Assembly: GCF_001051235.1 (NCBI RefSeq)
Contig: NZ_CBTJ020000030.1
Location: forward strand, 1-64,000
Direction: 5' to 3'
DNA length: 64,000 nt
Origin: Candidatus Competibacter denitrificans Run_A_D11
Lineage (GTDB): Bacteria > Pseudomonadota > Gammaproteobacteria > Competibacterales > Competibacteraceae
Shown here: positions 1-8,295 of the stretch, in pieces
How the letters are laid out: each line of letters begins with the position of its first letter
Numbering within the stretch: the stretch's first letter is position 1
Made by a program: the position numbers and the translations under genes
The notes under the pieces: generated by a model
Databases searched by the model: none
What the model was told of the DNA's origin: nothing
The model's input: the letters and a program-made list of their open reading frames with translations, nothing else

Positions 1-165
1 CAGAAGTCTATTAGGACTGCTCCTAATTTCTTACGAAGGTCGCCCGCGCGCCTCTCGGCTCGCAAACTCCCCCCAACAACCCCTGAGTTTTAAAGAGAAA
101 GCCGAGTCCTTAGGCGTAACTTGCTTTAACTTCCTGTTGTTCCTGCCGACCTCTATGGTGGCGAG
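1..165 (-). other. Leader region, possibly of an rRNA operon off the left edge
   Basis: No convincing gene is seen here. On the minus strand, positions 100 to 87 read TTTCTCTTTAAAAC, which resembles the antitermination boxA of rRNA leaders (family consensus TGCTCTTTAACA). It lies about 65-78 bases after the start point expected from the promoter at 172-199. The 16S gene itself is not in the window, so the rRNA assignment is inference. A plus-strand frame stays open from base 2 to about 175 without a start codon and resembles no family I know. Confidence 0.4.
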
Positions 166-171
166 ACAGCC

Positions 172-199
172 ATTATAGCCATAATTTATGACGCAGCAA
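172..199 (-). promoter_or_regulatory. Strong sigma70-type promoter reading toward the left edge
   Basis: On the minus strand TTGCTG (199-194) is followed after 16 bases by a consensus TATAAT (177-172). The expected discriminator is GC-containing (GGCTGTC). The upstream side, about 200-300, is very AT-rich with A and T runs, like an UP element. This combination is typical of stable-RNA promoters. The promoter diverges from the epimerase gene, whose stop lies at 303, so it serves something off the left edge. Confidence 0.55.
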
Positions 200-302
200 G
201 TATTTTTGAAAACTTTTATTCTTTAATCCAGCGCCAGAAAAAAAAGCAACTTAAAAACACAAAAGCATCTTTATAAGCTATTGATATTTAATATTTTTAA
301 AT

Positions 303-1253
303 TCACTTAACGCCACCGCTTCCTAAAGCCAACTCATGTAAACCTTGCGAAAAGGAGAGGTTAGCTTGAAATTTCAACATATTATTCAACAGACTAGGGT
401 CGCCAAGCGAGTGCCGGATATCACCGACGCGAGCCTCAGAGTATTCGGCTGGAGGAGCCGTCGCAAAGATTTCGCGATAAATAGATAAAACGTCGTTCAA
501 AGAAACTCCAAGACCGGTGCAAACATTATATCTTCCACTGACGACAGGGTGACCCAGTAAAGCTTGGCCATTCGCACGCGCAACATCTCGTACTGAGATA
601 AAATCTCGAGTCTGTCCGCCATCGCCATAAACAGTCACCGGCAAGCCACGCTGAAATCGGTCGGTAAAAATCGATAGCACCCCTGAATAGGGCGACTTAG
701 GGTCCTGGCGTGGACCGTAGACGTTAAAGTAGCGTAAACATATGGCTTCTAAGCCAAAGCTGGCGGCATACCCTAAGAGCATCACCTCAGCAGCTAGTTT
801 AGCGGCTGCATAGGGAGATTGTGGTTGCGGTGCGGCCGATTCTCGGTTGGGCAGGGTAGCGGCTGAGCCGTACACCGCAGCCGAGGAGGCAAAGACTAGG
901 CGCTTACAGTCAAACTCTAAACAAAGCCGGGCAATCCGCTCGGCGATGACTAGATTCAAGTGGCAGTTAAGGCCTGGATCACGGAAGCTTTCGGGGACAC
1001 TCACTAAAGCAGCCAGATGCAGCACACCCGAAAAATGATACTGTGCAAACAAGGCACGCATCGCCGCTTCATCCCCAGCATCGGCAAGCACCCACTCGAA
1101 ATTCGGCGAACTGCGTGCGTTCGCGAGATTCTCCAAATGACCTGTCCGTAAATTGTCGATCCCAATCACGGCATGTCCTTGACCAAGCAACCATTCGACA
1201 GAATGGCTACCAATAAAACCGGCTGCACCAGTGACTAAATAATTTGAGGCCAT
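303..1253 (-). CDS. NAD-dependent sugar epimerase/dehydratase
   Basis: This is an extended short-chain dehydrogenase of 316 residues acting on a nucleotide sugar. The NAD motif GAAGFIG lies at residues 9-15, and the active-site Tyr148 and Lys152 form SPYAAAK, with Ser123/124 before VYG. The segment with PRQDPKSPYSG and YGDGGQTRDFI resembles UDP-glucose or UDP-N-acetylhexosamine 4-epimerases of the GalE/WbpP type; exact substrate is not readable. I chose the Met of MASNYLVTG because the Rossmann strand begins directly after it, nine codons inside the longest frame. It diverges from the acyltransferase at 1329 and probably supplies an activated sugar to the glycan genes that follow. Confidence 0.88.
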   Translation of the reverse strand: MASNYLVTGAAGFIGSHSVEWLLGQGHAVIGIDNLRTGHLENLANARSSPNFEWVLADAGDEAAMRALFAQYHFSGVLHLAALVSVPESFRDPGLNCHLNLVIAERIARLCLEFDCKRLVFASSAAVYGSAATLPNRESAAPQPQSPYAAAKLAAEVMLLGYAASFGLEAICLRYFNVYGPRQDPKSPYSGVLSIFTDRFQRGLPVTVYGDGGQTRDFISVRDVARANGQALLGHPVVSGRYNVCTGLGVSLNDVLSIYREIFATAPPAEYSEARVGDIRHSLGDPSLLNNMLKFQANLSFSQGLHELALGSGGVK

Positions 1254-1328
1254 CGACCGCCCTCCAGCCGCTATAGGCAAATATCAAGATGATGTCTGTC
1301 GTGTCAGGGCCGTTTACAATAACGGCTC

Positions 1329-2270
1329 ATGCATAACCGTACAATCGCCACTGCACGCTCCAAACTATTCAGTTGGCGCTTCTTGGGACCCGCCTACTGG
1401 CTCATCTGGCTGGGGCTGGGCCTCATGAAAATCATGGCAGCCCTGCCATTTCACTGGCAAGTGGCTGCTGGTAAACAAATTGGCCGATTACTGGGAAAAA
1501 TCGCGCAGCGGCGGCGCCGGATTGCTGCTATCAACCTTGAATTATGCTTTCCAGCACTATCCCCGAACGAACGGGCTGTCCTGCTGGATGAGCATTTTAT
1601 GGCCCTGGGCGTTGGTTTATTTGAAACGGCCATGGCTTGGTGGGCTTCAGATAAAAAATTGCAGTCCTTAGCACGGGTTGAAGGTGTCGAACACCTCACA
1701 CACGCTTTAGCGCGTGGCCGTGGGGTTATTCTATTGACGGGGCATTTCACCCTGCTAGAGCTGGGTGCGCGCTTCATCACTTGGCACCATCCGTTTCATG
1801 CAATGTATCGATCCCATAAAAATCGGCTTTATGAAATGGTGATGCGTCGTGAACGCGAGCGGCGCTCTGGCTTGCCACCGCTGCCGCACGAAGATCTTCG
1901 AGGGCTGTTACGCGCTTTGAAAAAAGGGCGTGCCGTCTGGTACGCTCCTGATCAGAATCACGGCATCCGTAACAGTGTTTTTGTTCCCTTCTTCGGCGTG
2001 ACCGCTTGTACGGTAATGGCCACTTCGCGGCTAGCCACGATGAGCGGAGCGGCGGTGGTACCTTATTTTCCCAAACGCTTACCCGGAACTGCCGGTTACG
2101 AAATCACTATTTTACCGGCCTTAACGGATTTCCCCAGCGGCGACGTGGAAGCCGATACCCGGCGGATCAATACACTGTTGGAAGATTATATCCGGCAAGC
2201 GCCTGAGCAATACTTCTGGGTACACCGTCGTTTCAAAACCCAACCACCCGGCAAGACCAGTCCATACTGA
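1329..2270 (+). CDS. Lipid A acyltransferase (LpxL/HtrB family)
   Basis: The 313-residue protein belongs to the lysophospholipid/lipid A acyltransferase family, which adds a secondary acyl chain to Kdo2-lipid IVA at the inner membrane. The catalytic H-x4-E motif is visible as HFTLLE (His139, Glu144). A hydrophobic N-terminal segment around residues 22-40 would anchor it, and an Arg-rich stretch RRRR follows at 61-64. DQNHG near residue 208 is typical of the family. It is followed after 18 bases by the heptosyltransferase on the same strand, so the two are probably cotranscribed. Whether it transfers lauroyl, myristoyl or another chain cannot be read. Confidence 0.9.
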   Translation: MHNRTIATARSKLFSWRFLGPAYWLIWLGLGLMKIMAALPFHWQVAAGKQIGRLLGKIAQRRRRIAAINLELCFPALSPNERAVLLDEHFMALGVGLFETAMAWWASDKKLQSLARVEGVEHLTHALARGRGVILLTGHFTLLELGARFITWHHPFHAMYRSHKNRLYEMVMRRERERRSGLPPLPHEDLRGLLRALKKGRAVWYAPDQNHGIRNSVFVPFFGVTACTVMATSRLATMSGAAVVPYFPKRLPGTAGYEITILPALTDFPSGDVEADTRRINTLLEDYIRQAPEQYFWVHRRFKTQPPGKTSPY

Positions 2271-2288
2271 TAGATCCGTCCTGCCCTC

Positions 2289-3335
2289 ATGTCTGAGCCT
2301 GTTCATCTCCCCACCAATCCCACCATTCGCCGTATCCTGATCATCAAATGGAGCGCTATGGGGGATGTGATCATTGCGACCGCGTTGTTTGAGGATATCG
2401 CTCAGGCATTTCCCAACCAGGAGATTCACCTCAATACCTTACCAGCCTGGGAAAAACTTTTTCTAGGAGATCCGCGATTTCAGCGAGTTTTCGCTATCAA
2501 GCTGCGTGACTCGCGCCATCCGCTCGCTGCCATGCGCCAATGGCTTCATGAAGTGCGCCAAGGCCACTACGATCTGATTATTGATCTCCAGTCGAATGAT
2601 CGCTCCCGAATCTTGCTCACCCTACTTGAGTTAAGCGGCGTGCGAGTCCCCTATCGGATCGGCAATAATCGACAATGGCCTTACAATATCTTTCCAGAAA
2701 CATTTCCGCGCTCCACCCACATTTTGACCCGAATGCGTGCCGCCTTACAGGCTGGGGGTATTCCTACCGCAACACCACGACCTGTTTTGCACATCGCAGG
2801 CCATCATCGTGAGCGTGCCCGACAACTTCTTGCCACGCATAACTTGCAGCCGAACCGTTATGCGATTTTTCTGCCGGGCTGTAATCCTCATGGGTACCTC
2901 AAACGCTGGGGAGCAACGCGCTACGCTACGCTGGCAAATCGGCTACATCACGAGGGAATAGAGCGTATCGCGTTGATCGGCGGTCCCGATGAAATCGAAG
3001 AATGTGCGCAGATCACTGCGTTATGTGGTTCCTGGTTAGTGAATCTTTGTGGCCAAACTCAGATTCTTGATATACCACCGTTATGCGAGACGGCGCGCTT
3101 CATCGTTGCGAATGATACCGGTACCGCTCACCTAGCTGCCGTGACGACCACGCCAATGACGGTTCTCTGCGGGCCGACTGACCCGAACCGAGTCAAGCCG
3201 CTGGGAGACAACGTGACCGCCCTACAAGCAGATTTACCGTGCCGCAACTGCTATTTTAAAAACTGCACTCACCACACTTGTATGGCGATGATCACGCCCG
3301 CGCTCGTGTTACGCCACCTACAGCAGACGGTATAG
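2289..3335 (+). CDS. GT9 heptosyltransferase-like glycosyltransferase
   Basis: The 348-residue product is a glycosyltransferase family 9 (WaaC/WaaF/WaaQ) protein, which transfers heptose to the lipopolysaccharide inner core in the cytoplasm. Family marks are the N-terminal RILIIKWSAMGDVI, the HLAAVTTTPMTVLCGPTDPNR block near the C-terminus that contacts the ADP-sugar, and a central GGPDE. A late Cys cluster (C-R-N-C-Y-F-K-N-C-T-H-H-T-C) is common in part of the family. It sits 18 bases after the acyltransferase and converges with the GT2 gene at 3377. The position of the added heptose is unknown. Confidence 0.88.
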   Translation: MSEPVHLPTNPTIRRILIIKWSAMGDVIIATALFEDIAQAFPNQEIHLNTLPAWEKLFLGDPRFQRVFAIKLRDSRHPLAAMRQWLHEVRQGHYDLIIDLQSNDRSRILLTLLELSGVRVPYRIGNNRQWPYNIFPETFPRSTHILTRMRAALQAGGIPTATPRPVLHIAGHHRERARQLLATHNLQPNRYAIFLPGCNPHGYLKRWGATRYATLANRLHHEGIERIALIGGPDEIEECAQITALCGSWLVNLCGQTQILDIPPLCETARFIVANDTGTAHLAAVTTTPMTVLCGPTDPNRVKPLGDNVTALQADLPCRNCYFKNCTHHTCMAMITPALVLRHLQQTV

Positions 3336-3376
3336 CCAACAGCCTTTAATCCAGCCATCACGCTACCACGCGGCTC

Positions 3377-4207
3377 TCAGGTCTCTTCGCCAGTACCGGG
3401 TTGATATTCGCCTGGTAGGGGTGGAGCATCATCAGGTAACAAGCCCTTGCCGTATTTTGCGAACTGATAATGTTCGTACAGCTTGGCGTATTTGAGAAAA
3501 ACGTAAAAAGCGGCGATCACCGAGTTGATCAAGCCGGCCCAACCATTTAGAAAGTTACGCTTAAAGAGATAACTACGGATAAAAAAAAGCGGGGGATAAA
3601 CGATCATGATTAACCGGATTCCCCAGCGGTGTTTCCGTACCTTGTCCGCTACTAAACCACTTGAGTAAGCATTGATCTTTTCAACCTTGGTATGGATATT
3701 GGTCTCACCATAATGGTACAGCGGCGAGCTAAGCCGAGTGACGCTACCTTGAATTTTGGGTGCAGCGTGAATCGGCATGTCGTCGATGAGGCCTTTGCGT
3801 TTATCAAACAAGCGCAAGTAATAATTCATTCGCGTGCCAGGATGGTACATGCGCCAAAACATTTGTTCCTGGCGTGGCATCTCATAACCATCCGCCACTG
3901 GTCCATCCGCAAGAACTTGACGTAACTCCTTTTGCAAGTCAGGCGACAACGCCTCATCCGCATCAAGGAGTAGCACCCAATCATGAGTCGTTGCCGTCAA
4001 AGCACTCTGTTTCTGCGGACCATAGCCGATGAACATCTGCTGTGAAATCAATGCGCCATAGCGGCGCGCAACCACAAGCGTATCATCGGTGCTGAACGAA
4101 TCCAGCACGATGATCTCGTCCGCCCACTTGACGCTCTCCAGACAGGCGGGCAAAGTGCGGCCATTATTGTAAGTGGTGACAAACACTGAAAGCGGCTTAT
4201 TGGCCAT
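3377..4207 (-). CDS. GT2 glycosyltransferase, WaaE/KdtX-like
   Basis: The protein has 276 residues and starts MANKPLSVFVTTYNN, a GT-A fold start. The metal/nucleotide DxD-type motif appears as LLLDADEAL around residues 80-88, and WADEIIVLDSFSTDDT is typical of the lipopolysaccharide core beta-1,4-glucosyltransferases WaaE/KdtX. Two hydrophobic stretches near residues 200-240 suggest peripheral membrane attachment. It faces the heptosyltransferase tail to tail and diverges from the GT4 gene. The acceptor sugar is inferred from family resemblance only. Confidence 0.85.
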   Translation of the reverse strand: MANKPLSVFVTTYNNGRTLPACLESVKWADEIIVLDSFSTDDTLVVARRYGALISQQMFIGYGPQKQSALTATTHDWVLLLDADEALSPDLQKELRQVLADGPVADGYEMPRQEQMFWRMYHPGTRMNYYLRLFDKRKGLIDDMPIHAAPKIQGSVTRLSSPLYHYGETNIHTKVEKINAYSSGLVADKVRKHRWGIRLIMIVYPPLFFIRSYLFKRNFLNGWAGLINSVIAAFYVFLKYAKLYEHYQFAKYGKGLLPDDAPPLPGEYQPGTGEET

Positions 4208-4307
4208 GTAACAACCTAAAGCTCACGCTAATCTGAGCATATTGAGCACCTCTTTCCTCCACGACCTGGCACGACATCGCTTTGCGATAACTCTAGATTG
4301 GTTTGGC

Positions 4308-5417
4308 ATGTCCAACGATTCTGCTTGCAACGAGGCCAGCTCGATCAACACCATTCCTTCGGCCCATGTGATCGGCGGTCGGCTGCTGGGTGGTGCCGAG
4401 CTTTTTTATGCACGCCTAGTCAACGCTCTGCATCAGCGAGGCCACACTACGCTAGCAATCACCCATCCCGATAGTCTGATCCTCAACGCGCTTTCTCCGG
4501 AAATTTCTCGCGCCCCCATACCTATGCGTGGGATTTGGGATCTATGGTCCCGTTGGCAAATCTGCAAAGTAATTCAGCAGTATCGCCCAGAAATCGTGCA
4601 AACTTACATGGGACGAGCGACCCGGTTAACGCATTTGCCGGACTATAAACACTGCGTCCATGTCGCCCGGTTAGGAGGTTACTATAACCTCACGGGTTAC
4701 CGCCACGCCCATGCTTGGATTGGTAATACCCAAGGAATCTGCGACTACCTAATCCGCAACGGCCTGCCCGCCCAACGGGTGTTTCACATCGGTAATTTCA
4801 TTCTGCCGCGCCAACCCAGTCCAGCAGAGGTACTCATGCACCGCCGCCAAGAACTGGGGGTTCCGAACCATGCCTTGCTGATCGTCGCGGTAGGTCGTTT
4901 GCATCCGGTCAAAGGGTTTGAGGATCTAATCACTGCGTTTGCTACGCTACCCACCACGCTCGCTGGGCAGCCCATCTATCTGGCCATCATTGGCGATGGC
5001 CCGCTCAAGCGACAACTCAAGCACTTGTGTGGGCAATTAGGCTTGGCTGAGCGCGTGCGTTGGACCGGTTGGCAACAGGATGCTGGCCTCTTCCAGGAAT
5101 TAGCTGACTTAATCATTTGCCCTTCGCGACATGAACCCTTGGGCAACGTTATCCTCGAAGCGTGGGCTTGGCGCCGCCCGGTTCTGGCGACCCGCACGGT
5201 GGGCCTAGTGGAAATTGCGGCACATCAAGAAGATGCTTGGTTAGTCCCGGTTTCCGATCCTGCCGCCCTAGCAGCAGCCATGCAACTGCTACTGACGGAT
5301 GCCTTGTTGCGGGATTATCTCGCAGCCAACGGTTATCGAAAAGTGCATACCGCTTATAGTGAACAGACCATAGTCAGCGCTTACCTCGATCTATACCACC
5401 ACCTCCTAGGGAAATGA
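4308..5417 (+). CDS. GT4-family glycosyltransferase
   Basis: About 369 residues with the two Rossmann domains of GT-B enzymes. HVIGGRLLGGAELFYARL is the N-terminal acceptor loop. The C-terminal half has VGRLHPVKGFEDLI, the GDGPLKRQL block, and the EX7E-type donor site HEPLGNVILEAW. Retaining transfer of a sugar from a nucleotide donor to a glycan is expected. The frame is open from a TTG at 4242, but the ATG at 4308 leaves a normal family N-terminus; neither has a clear ribosome binding site. Its last codons overlap the end of the O-antigen-ligase-like gene on the other strand by 12 bases. Confidence 0.85.
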   Translation: MSNDSACNEASSINTIPSAHVIGGRLLGGAELFYARLVNALHQRGHTTLAITHPDSLILNALSPEISRAPIPMRGIWDLWSRWQICKVIQQYRPEIVQTYMGRATRLTHLPDYKHCVHVARLGGYYNLTGYRHAHAWIGNTQGICDYLIRNGLPAQRVFHIGNFILPRQPSPAEVLMHRRQELGVPNHALLIVAVGRLHPVKGFEDLITAFATLPTTLAGQPIYLAIIGDGPLKRQLKHLCGQLGLAERVRWTGWQQDAGLFQELADLIICPSRHEPLGNVILEAWAWRRPVLATRTVGLVEIAAHQEDAWLVPVSDPAALAAAMQLLLTDALLRDYLAANGYRKVHTAYSEQTIVSAYLDLYHHLLGK

Positions 5418-6647
5418 TGCGTCCGAATCAAGCTTTTTAGCAGGCACTTCCCTGGAAGGATCACTCAAGTAAAGCAACCCTCCGAGACAAACAAACAGAT
5501 AGGAAAAGTGCCGCGATGTGTAAGAGAAACTTAGCATCGCAGTCCCTAAGATCGCCAGAGCGGCGGCCAACAGCACACCAGCCCGTTCCCGGTCCTGCGG
5601 TATCAGATAGACCCACCGGCGAACCAGCCGCCAAAAAACCATACTGATGAGCGCCAACAAGCTTCCTGCCCCCAAAATGCCCGTCTCATACCAGGCATCC
5701 AGGACAAAATTGTGTAAATGCTGAACGCGCTTTTGGACACCCCCTAACTCGAAGCTGAGCGTTTCTGTAGCGTAGCGGCCATTACCCAACCCCACACCGA
5801 GCCAAGGTCGTTCTGGAGGATGCGCCAGTGCTTGCCGCCACAAGGCAGATCGACCAGACGTAAAGGCGTTCAGAGGATGCTGGGGATCTAGGTCCGATCT
5901 ACGGAACAACCCAGCGTCGGCAACAATGATGATAGTTAACACGACAGCAGCCAACGCAATCAGCCAGCGAAGACGCCAGCCGAGCAGGATCTTACCGAAC
6001 ACGAGCAGTGCGATAACGACCCCCAAAAATGCGGCCCGCCCCCCGGAAATAACCACATAGGCCAACACGGCAGCGACAGATCCCGCCATCCCCAAGTAAC
6101 GTCGAGAGCCAGCACAGTGCCACCAGAACCAACTCAGCAAGAACGGCAACAGAAATGGCAATTCATCTTCACGCAGTTGGATTCTCGGGTCAAATGGCTG
6201 ACCGGACCATTCGAACCCGTAGTAGCACAGCGTGATAGACAACCCGGCCAGCGTCAGGCTTCCAAACAGAGCAATGCTATCCAATAAGCGATCAGGCGTG
6301 TTGGCAGGTTCCCATAGCGCCACTTGTACTAGCAATAGGGCGAGGCTTGGCGCTAGAAATCCGGCCCAGACTTTCAGGCCCTCCTTGGGATCGACCGCCA
6401 TGGGGATTCCCAGGAGAAAAATGGCCAACATGGCCACATATAACAGCGTGGTCGTCACATCCAACCGTCGTGCGCAACCCCATAAGCTGAGCAATCCCCA
6501 AAGACCGTAAATGCTGGCGAGTACATTAAACAGGGCGCGGCCTCCGAGTTGCGTTAGCGGCAAAACCGCAATCAAAAGCCAACCCCACCTTAAGAAAAAC
6601 ACCGCCAACGCGGTCACAGTCCGTCTTGTATAATGGCTTCCTGTCAC
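5406..6647 (-). CDS. O-antigen ligase (WaaL)-like membrane protein
   Basis: The protein has 413 residues with about ten or more hydrophobic segments. A large polar loop around residues 240-310 contains the family signature PWLGVGLGNGRYATETL and HLHNFVLDAWYETGILG, a Wzy_C pattern found in O-antigen ligases and polymerases. WaaL joins O-antigen or an outer-core polymer to lipid A core at the periplasmic face. The GTG start at 6647 follows GGAGG by ten bases. It overlaps the GT4 gene at its 3' end. Ligase versus polymerase cannot be settled from sequence alone. Confidence 0.82.
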   Translation of the reverse strand: MTGSHYTRRTVTALAVFFLRWGWLLIAVLPLTQLGGRALFNVLASIYGLWGLLSLWGCARRLDVTTTLLYVAMLAIFLLGIPMAVDPKEGLKVWAGFLAPSLALLLVQVALWEPANTPDRLLDSIALFGSLTLAGLSITLCYYGFEWSGQPFDPRIQLREDELPFLLPFLLSWFWWHCAGSRRYLGMAGSVAAVLAYVVISGGRAAFLGVVIALLVFGKILLGWRLRWLIALAAVVLTIIIVADAGLFRRSDLDPQHPLNAFTSGRSALWRQALAHPPERPWLGVGLGNGRYATETLSFELGGVQKRVQHLHNFVLDAWYETGILGAGSLLALISMVFWRLVRRWVYLIPQDRERAGVLLAAALAILGTAMLSFSYTSRHFSYLFVCLGGLLYLSDPSREVPAKKLDSDASFP

Positions 6648-6674
6648 TTTCGCTCAGCCTCCATACGTGCCATC

Positions 6675-7091
6675 ATGAGCTTAGATACTCCTGTTTCGCC
6701 CGGTGAATTTCTAGACAAACTCACCATTCTGGAAATCAAAGCGGAGCGGATAGAATCCGCCACCAAGCTAACTAACATCCGCCACGAGCTGGCGCTGCTA
6801 AGGACCATTTGGTCTGCTTCACGTTACGGTGCAGCAGATCTTGGCGATTTAGCGCGCGAATTGAAAACCGTCAATGAAGCGTTATGGGATATTGAAGATA
6901 AAATCCGCCTTAAGGAAGCGATCAGCGCCTTCGATACCGAATTTATTGAGCTGGCCCGCGCGGTCTATCTGACCAATGACCGGCGATCAGCCCTCAAGCG
7001 CAGCGTAAACATCCTGTTGGATTCACCTCTACTTGAGGAAAAATCTTATGCCGACTACACGACTCCATTAATAAAAATTGGCCCTCATTAG
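6675..7091 (+). CDS. DUF6165 family protein
   Basis: A soluble, charged, mostly helical protein of 138 residues starting MSLDTPVSPGEFLDKLTIL. I recognise it as a DUF6165-type protein, often encoded among lipopolysaccharide or capsule genes; no reaction is known to me. The ATG at 6675 is preferred over an upstream ATG at 6633, because family similarity begins there and the longer form would overlap the divergent ligase gene. Its last four bases overlap the end of the next heptosyltransferase gene on the other strand. Confidence 0.7.
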   Translation: MSLDTPVSPGEFLDKLTILEIKAERIESATKLTNIRHELALLRTIWSASRYGAADLGDLARELKTVNEALWDIEDKIRLKEAISAFDTEFIELARAVYLTNDRRSALKRSVNILLDSPLLEEKSYADYTTPLIKIGPH

Positions 7092-8098
7092 CCGACTAAC
7101 AGGCGGGCTGCGCGTTGCACGACGACTTCAACCGCAATTCCTGCCATATTTCGGGAATGATAATCGCACCCTCGCCCGTCACCCGGTGCAATAACATGGA
7201 TAAAGGGTGAGTAGGACAAGGGTGGCGAACTACCGAATAAACCTAACGCATTGATGCCTAACGCAGCCGCCACATTTAAGAATCCAGTATCATTACCGAT
7301 ATAGAGCCGAGTGCAACTGATCAAGGCGGCAGTTTCGGCAACGGTAAGATCAACGCCATTGAGGATACTCCCTCCGGCGTCTCGTACTTTAGCCTCGATC
7401 TGAGTTGCGAGCGAAGCCTCGCGCGGGCCACCGCCGATCAGGATCGGTGATCCCCAGCCGCGCCGATTAATCTCACCGGCAAGTGCCACAAAATTTGCCT
7501 CACCCCATTGCTTCCAGGACTCGCTACTCCCGATTCCAAGCGCAATCCAAGGCTGAGGTAGGTGTGCGAATCGGCTGGTAATTTCCTGGCGTTTCTGTAT
7601 ATCAAGACAAAGCTTTTCGTCACCAGCGATTCGGGAAATACCATAGAGATCTAGCAGGGTATTGGCTTTCGTGATCGGATGATCATAGCGGTACTTTGAG
7701 GGCAGACCGGGTTTTTTTAGCCATAACCGTTGCGCGCCGAAGCCATAGCCGAAGCGCTCCACAATACCAGCCAGCCAAGCCAACAGGGCGTAACGGGCGC
7801 TGTCATGCAACAGCCAAACTTGGCGATAGTCACCACTTCGCAACAAAGCCACCAGGCGCCTAGTACCCATCCAACCCGAATGCAGCCCAGCATCGCGCTC
7901 CAGCCATAAAATTCTCCTCACGCTAGAATCTGCCCCCAACAACTGATCAGCACGCGAACGTGGCTTGGCTAGCACATCAATCTGCCCGTCCACAGCAGTT
8001 CGCGCCAGGGCATGAATATGTGGTAAGTGCCACACCATATCGCCGATACCCGGTAACGGTTGAATCAGCAATGTTCGTCCCAAAGATGCCAGTTTCAT
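7088..8098 (-). CDS. Second GT9 heptosyltransferase-like protein
   Basis: The 336-residue product starts MKLASLGRTLLIQPLPGIGDMVWHLP, the GT9 N-terminal pattern. LYIGNDTGFLNVAAALGINALGLFG near residue 270 is the donor-site block, here with Phe-Leu in place of the usual Gly-Thr-Ala-His. This departure from the usual GNDSGxxHxA pattern removes the conserved His, so donor use may differ from classical heptosyltransferases. It is divergent from the asparagine-synthase-like gene and tail-to-tail with the DUF6165 gene. Confidence 0.83.
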   Translation of the reverse strand: MKLASLGRTLLIQPLPGIGDMVWHLPHIHALARTAVDGQIDVLAKPRSRADQLLGADSSVRRILWLERDAGLHSGWMGTRRLVALLRSGDYRQVWLLHDSARYALLAWLAGIVERFGYGFGAQRLWLKKPGLPSKYRYDHPITKANTLLDLYGISRIAGDEKLCLDIQKRQEITSRFAHLPQPWIALGIGSSESWKQWGEANFVALAGEINRRGWGSPILIGGGPREASLATQIEAKVRDAGGSILNGVDLTVAETAALISCTRLYIGNDTGFLNVAAALGINALGLFGSSPPLSYSPFIHVIAPGDGRGCDYHSRNMAGIAVEVVVQRAARLLVG

Positions 8099-8295
8099 CG
8101 GTCGATTATGTTTCGTTAGAAGCCCATCCGCTCATCTGATCCGAGATCATCCGCAAGCAGTGACTGGGTTACTGGTTGATCCGTTAGGTTCATGTTCCGA
8201 TTGTAACCAGCAATCCTGATAACTGTATGTACTCAATCCAGCTATCATAGCCGCGTCGCCAATCCAGGCGGCGATTCGCGGAGTTCAAAGATATC

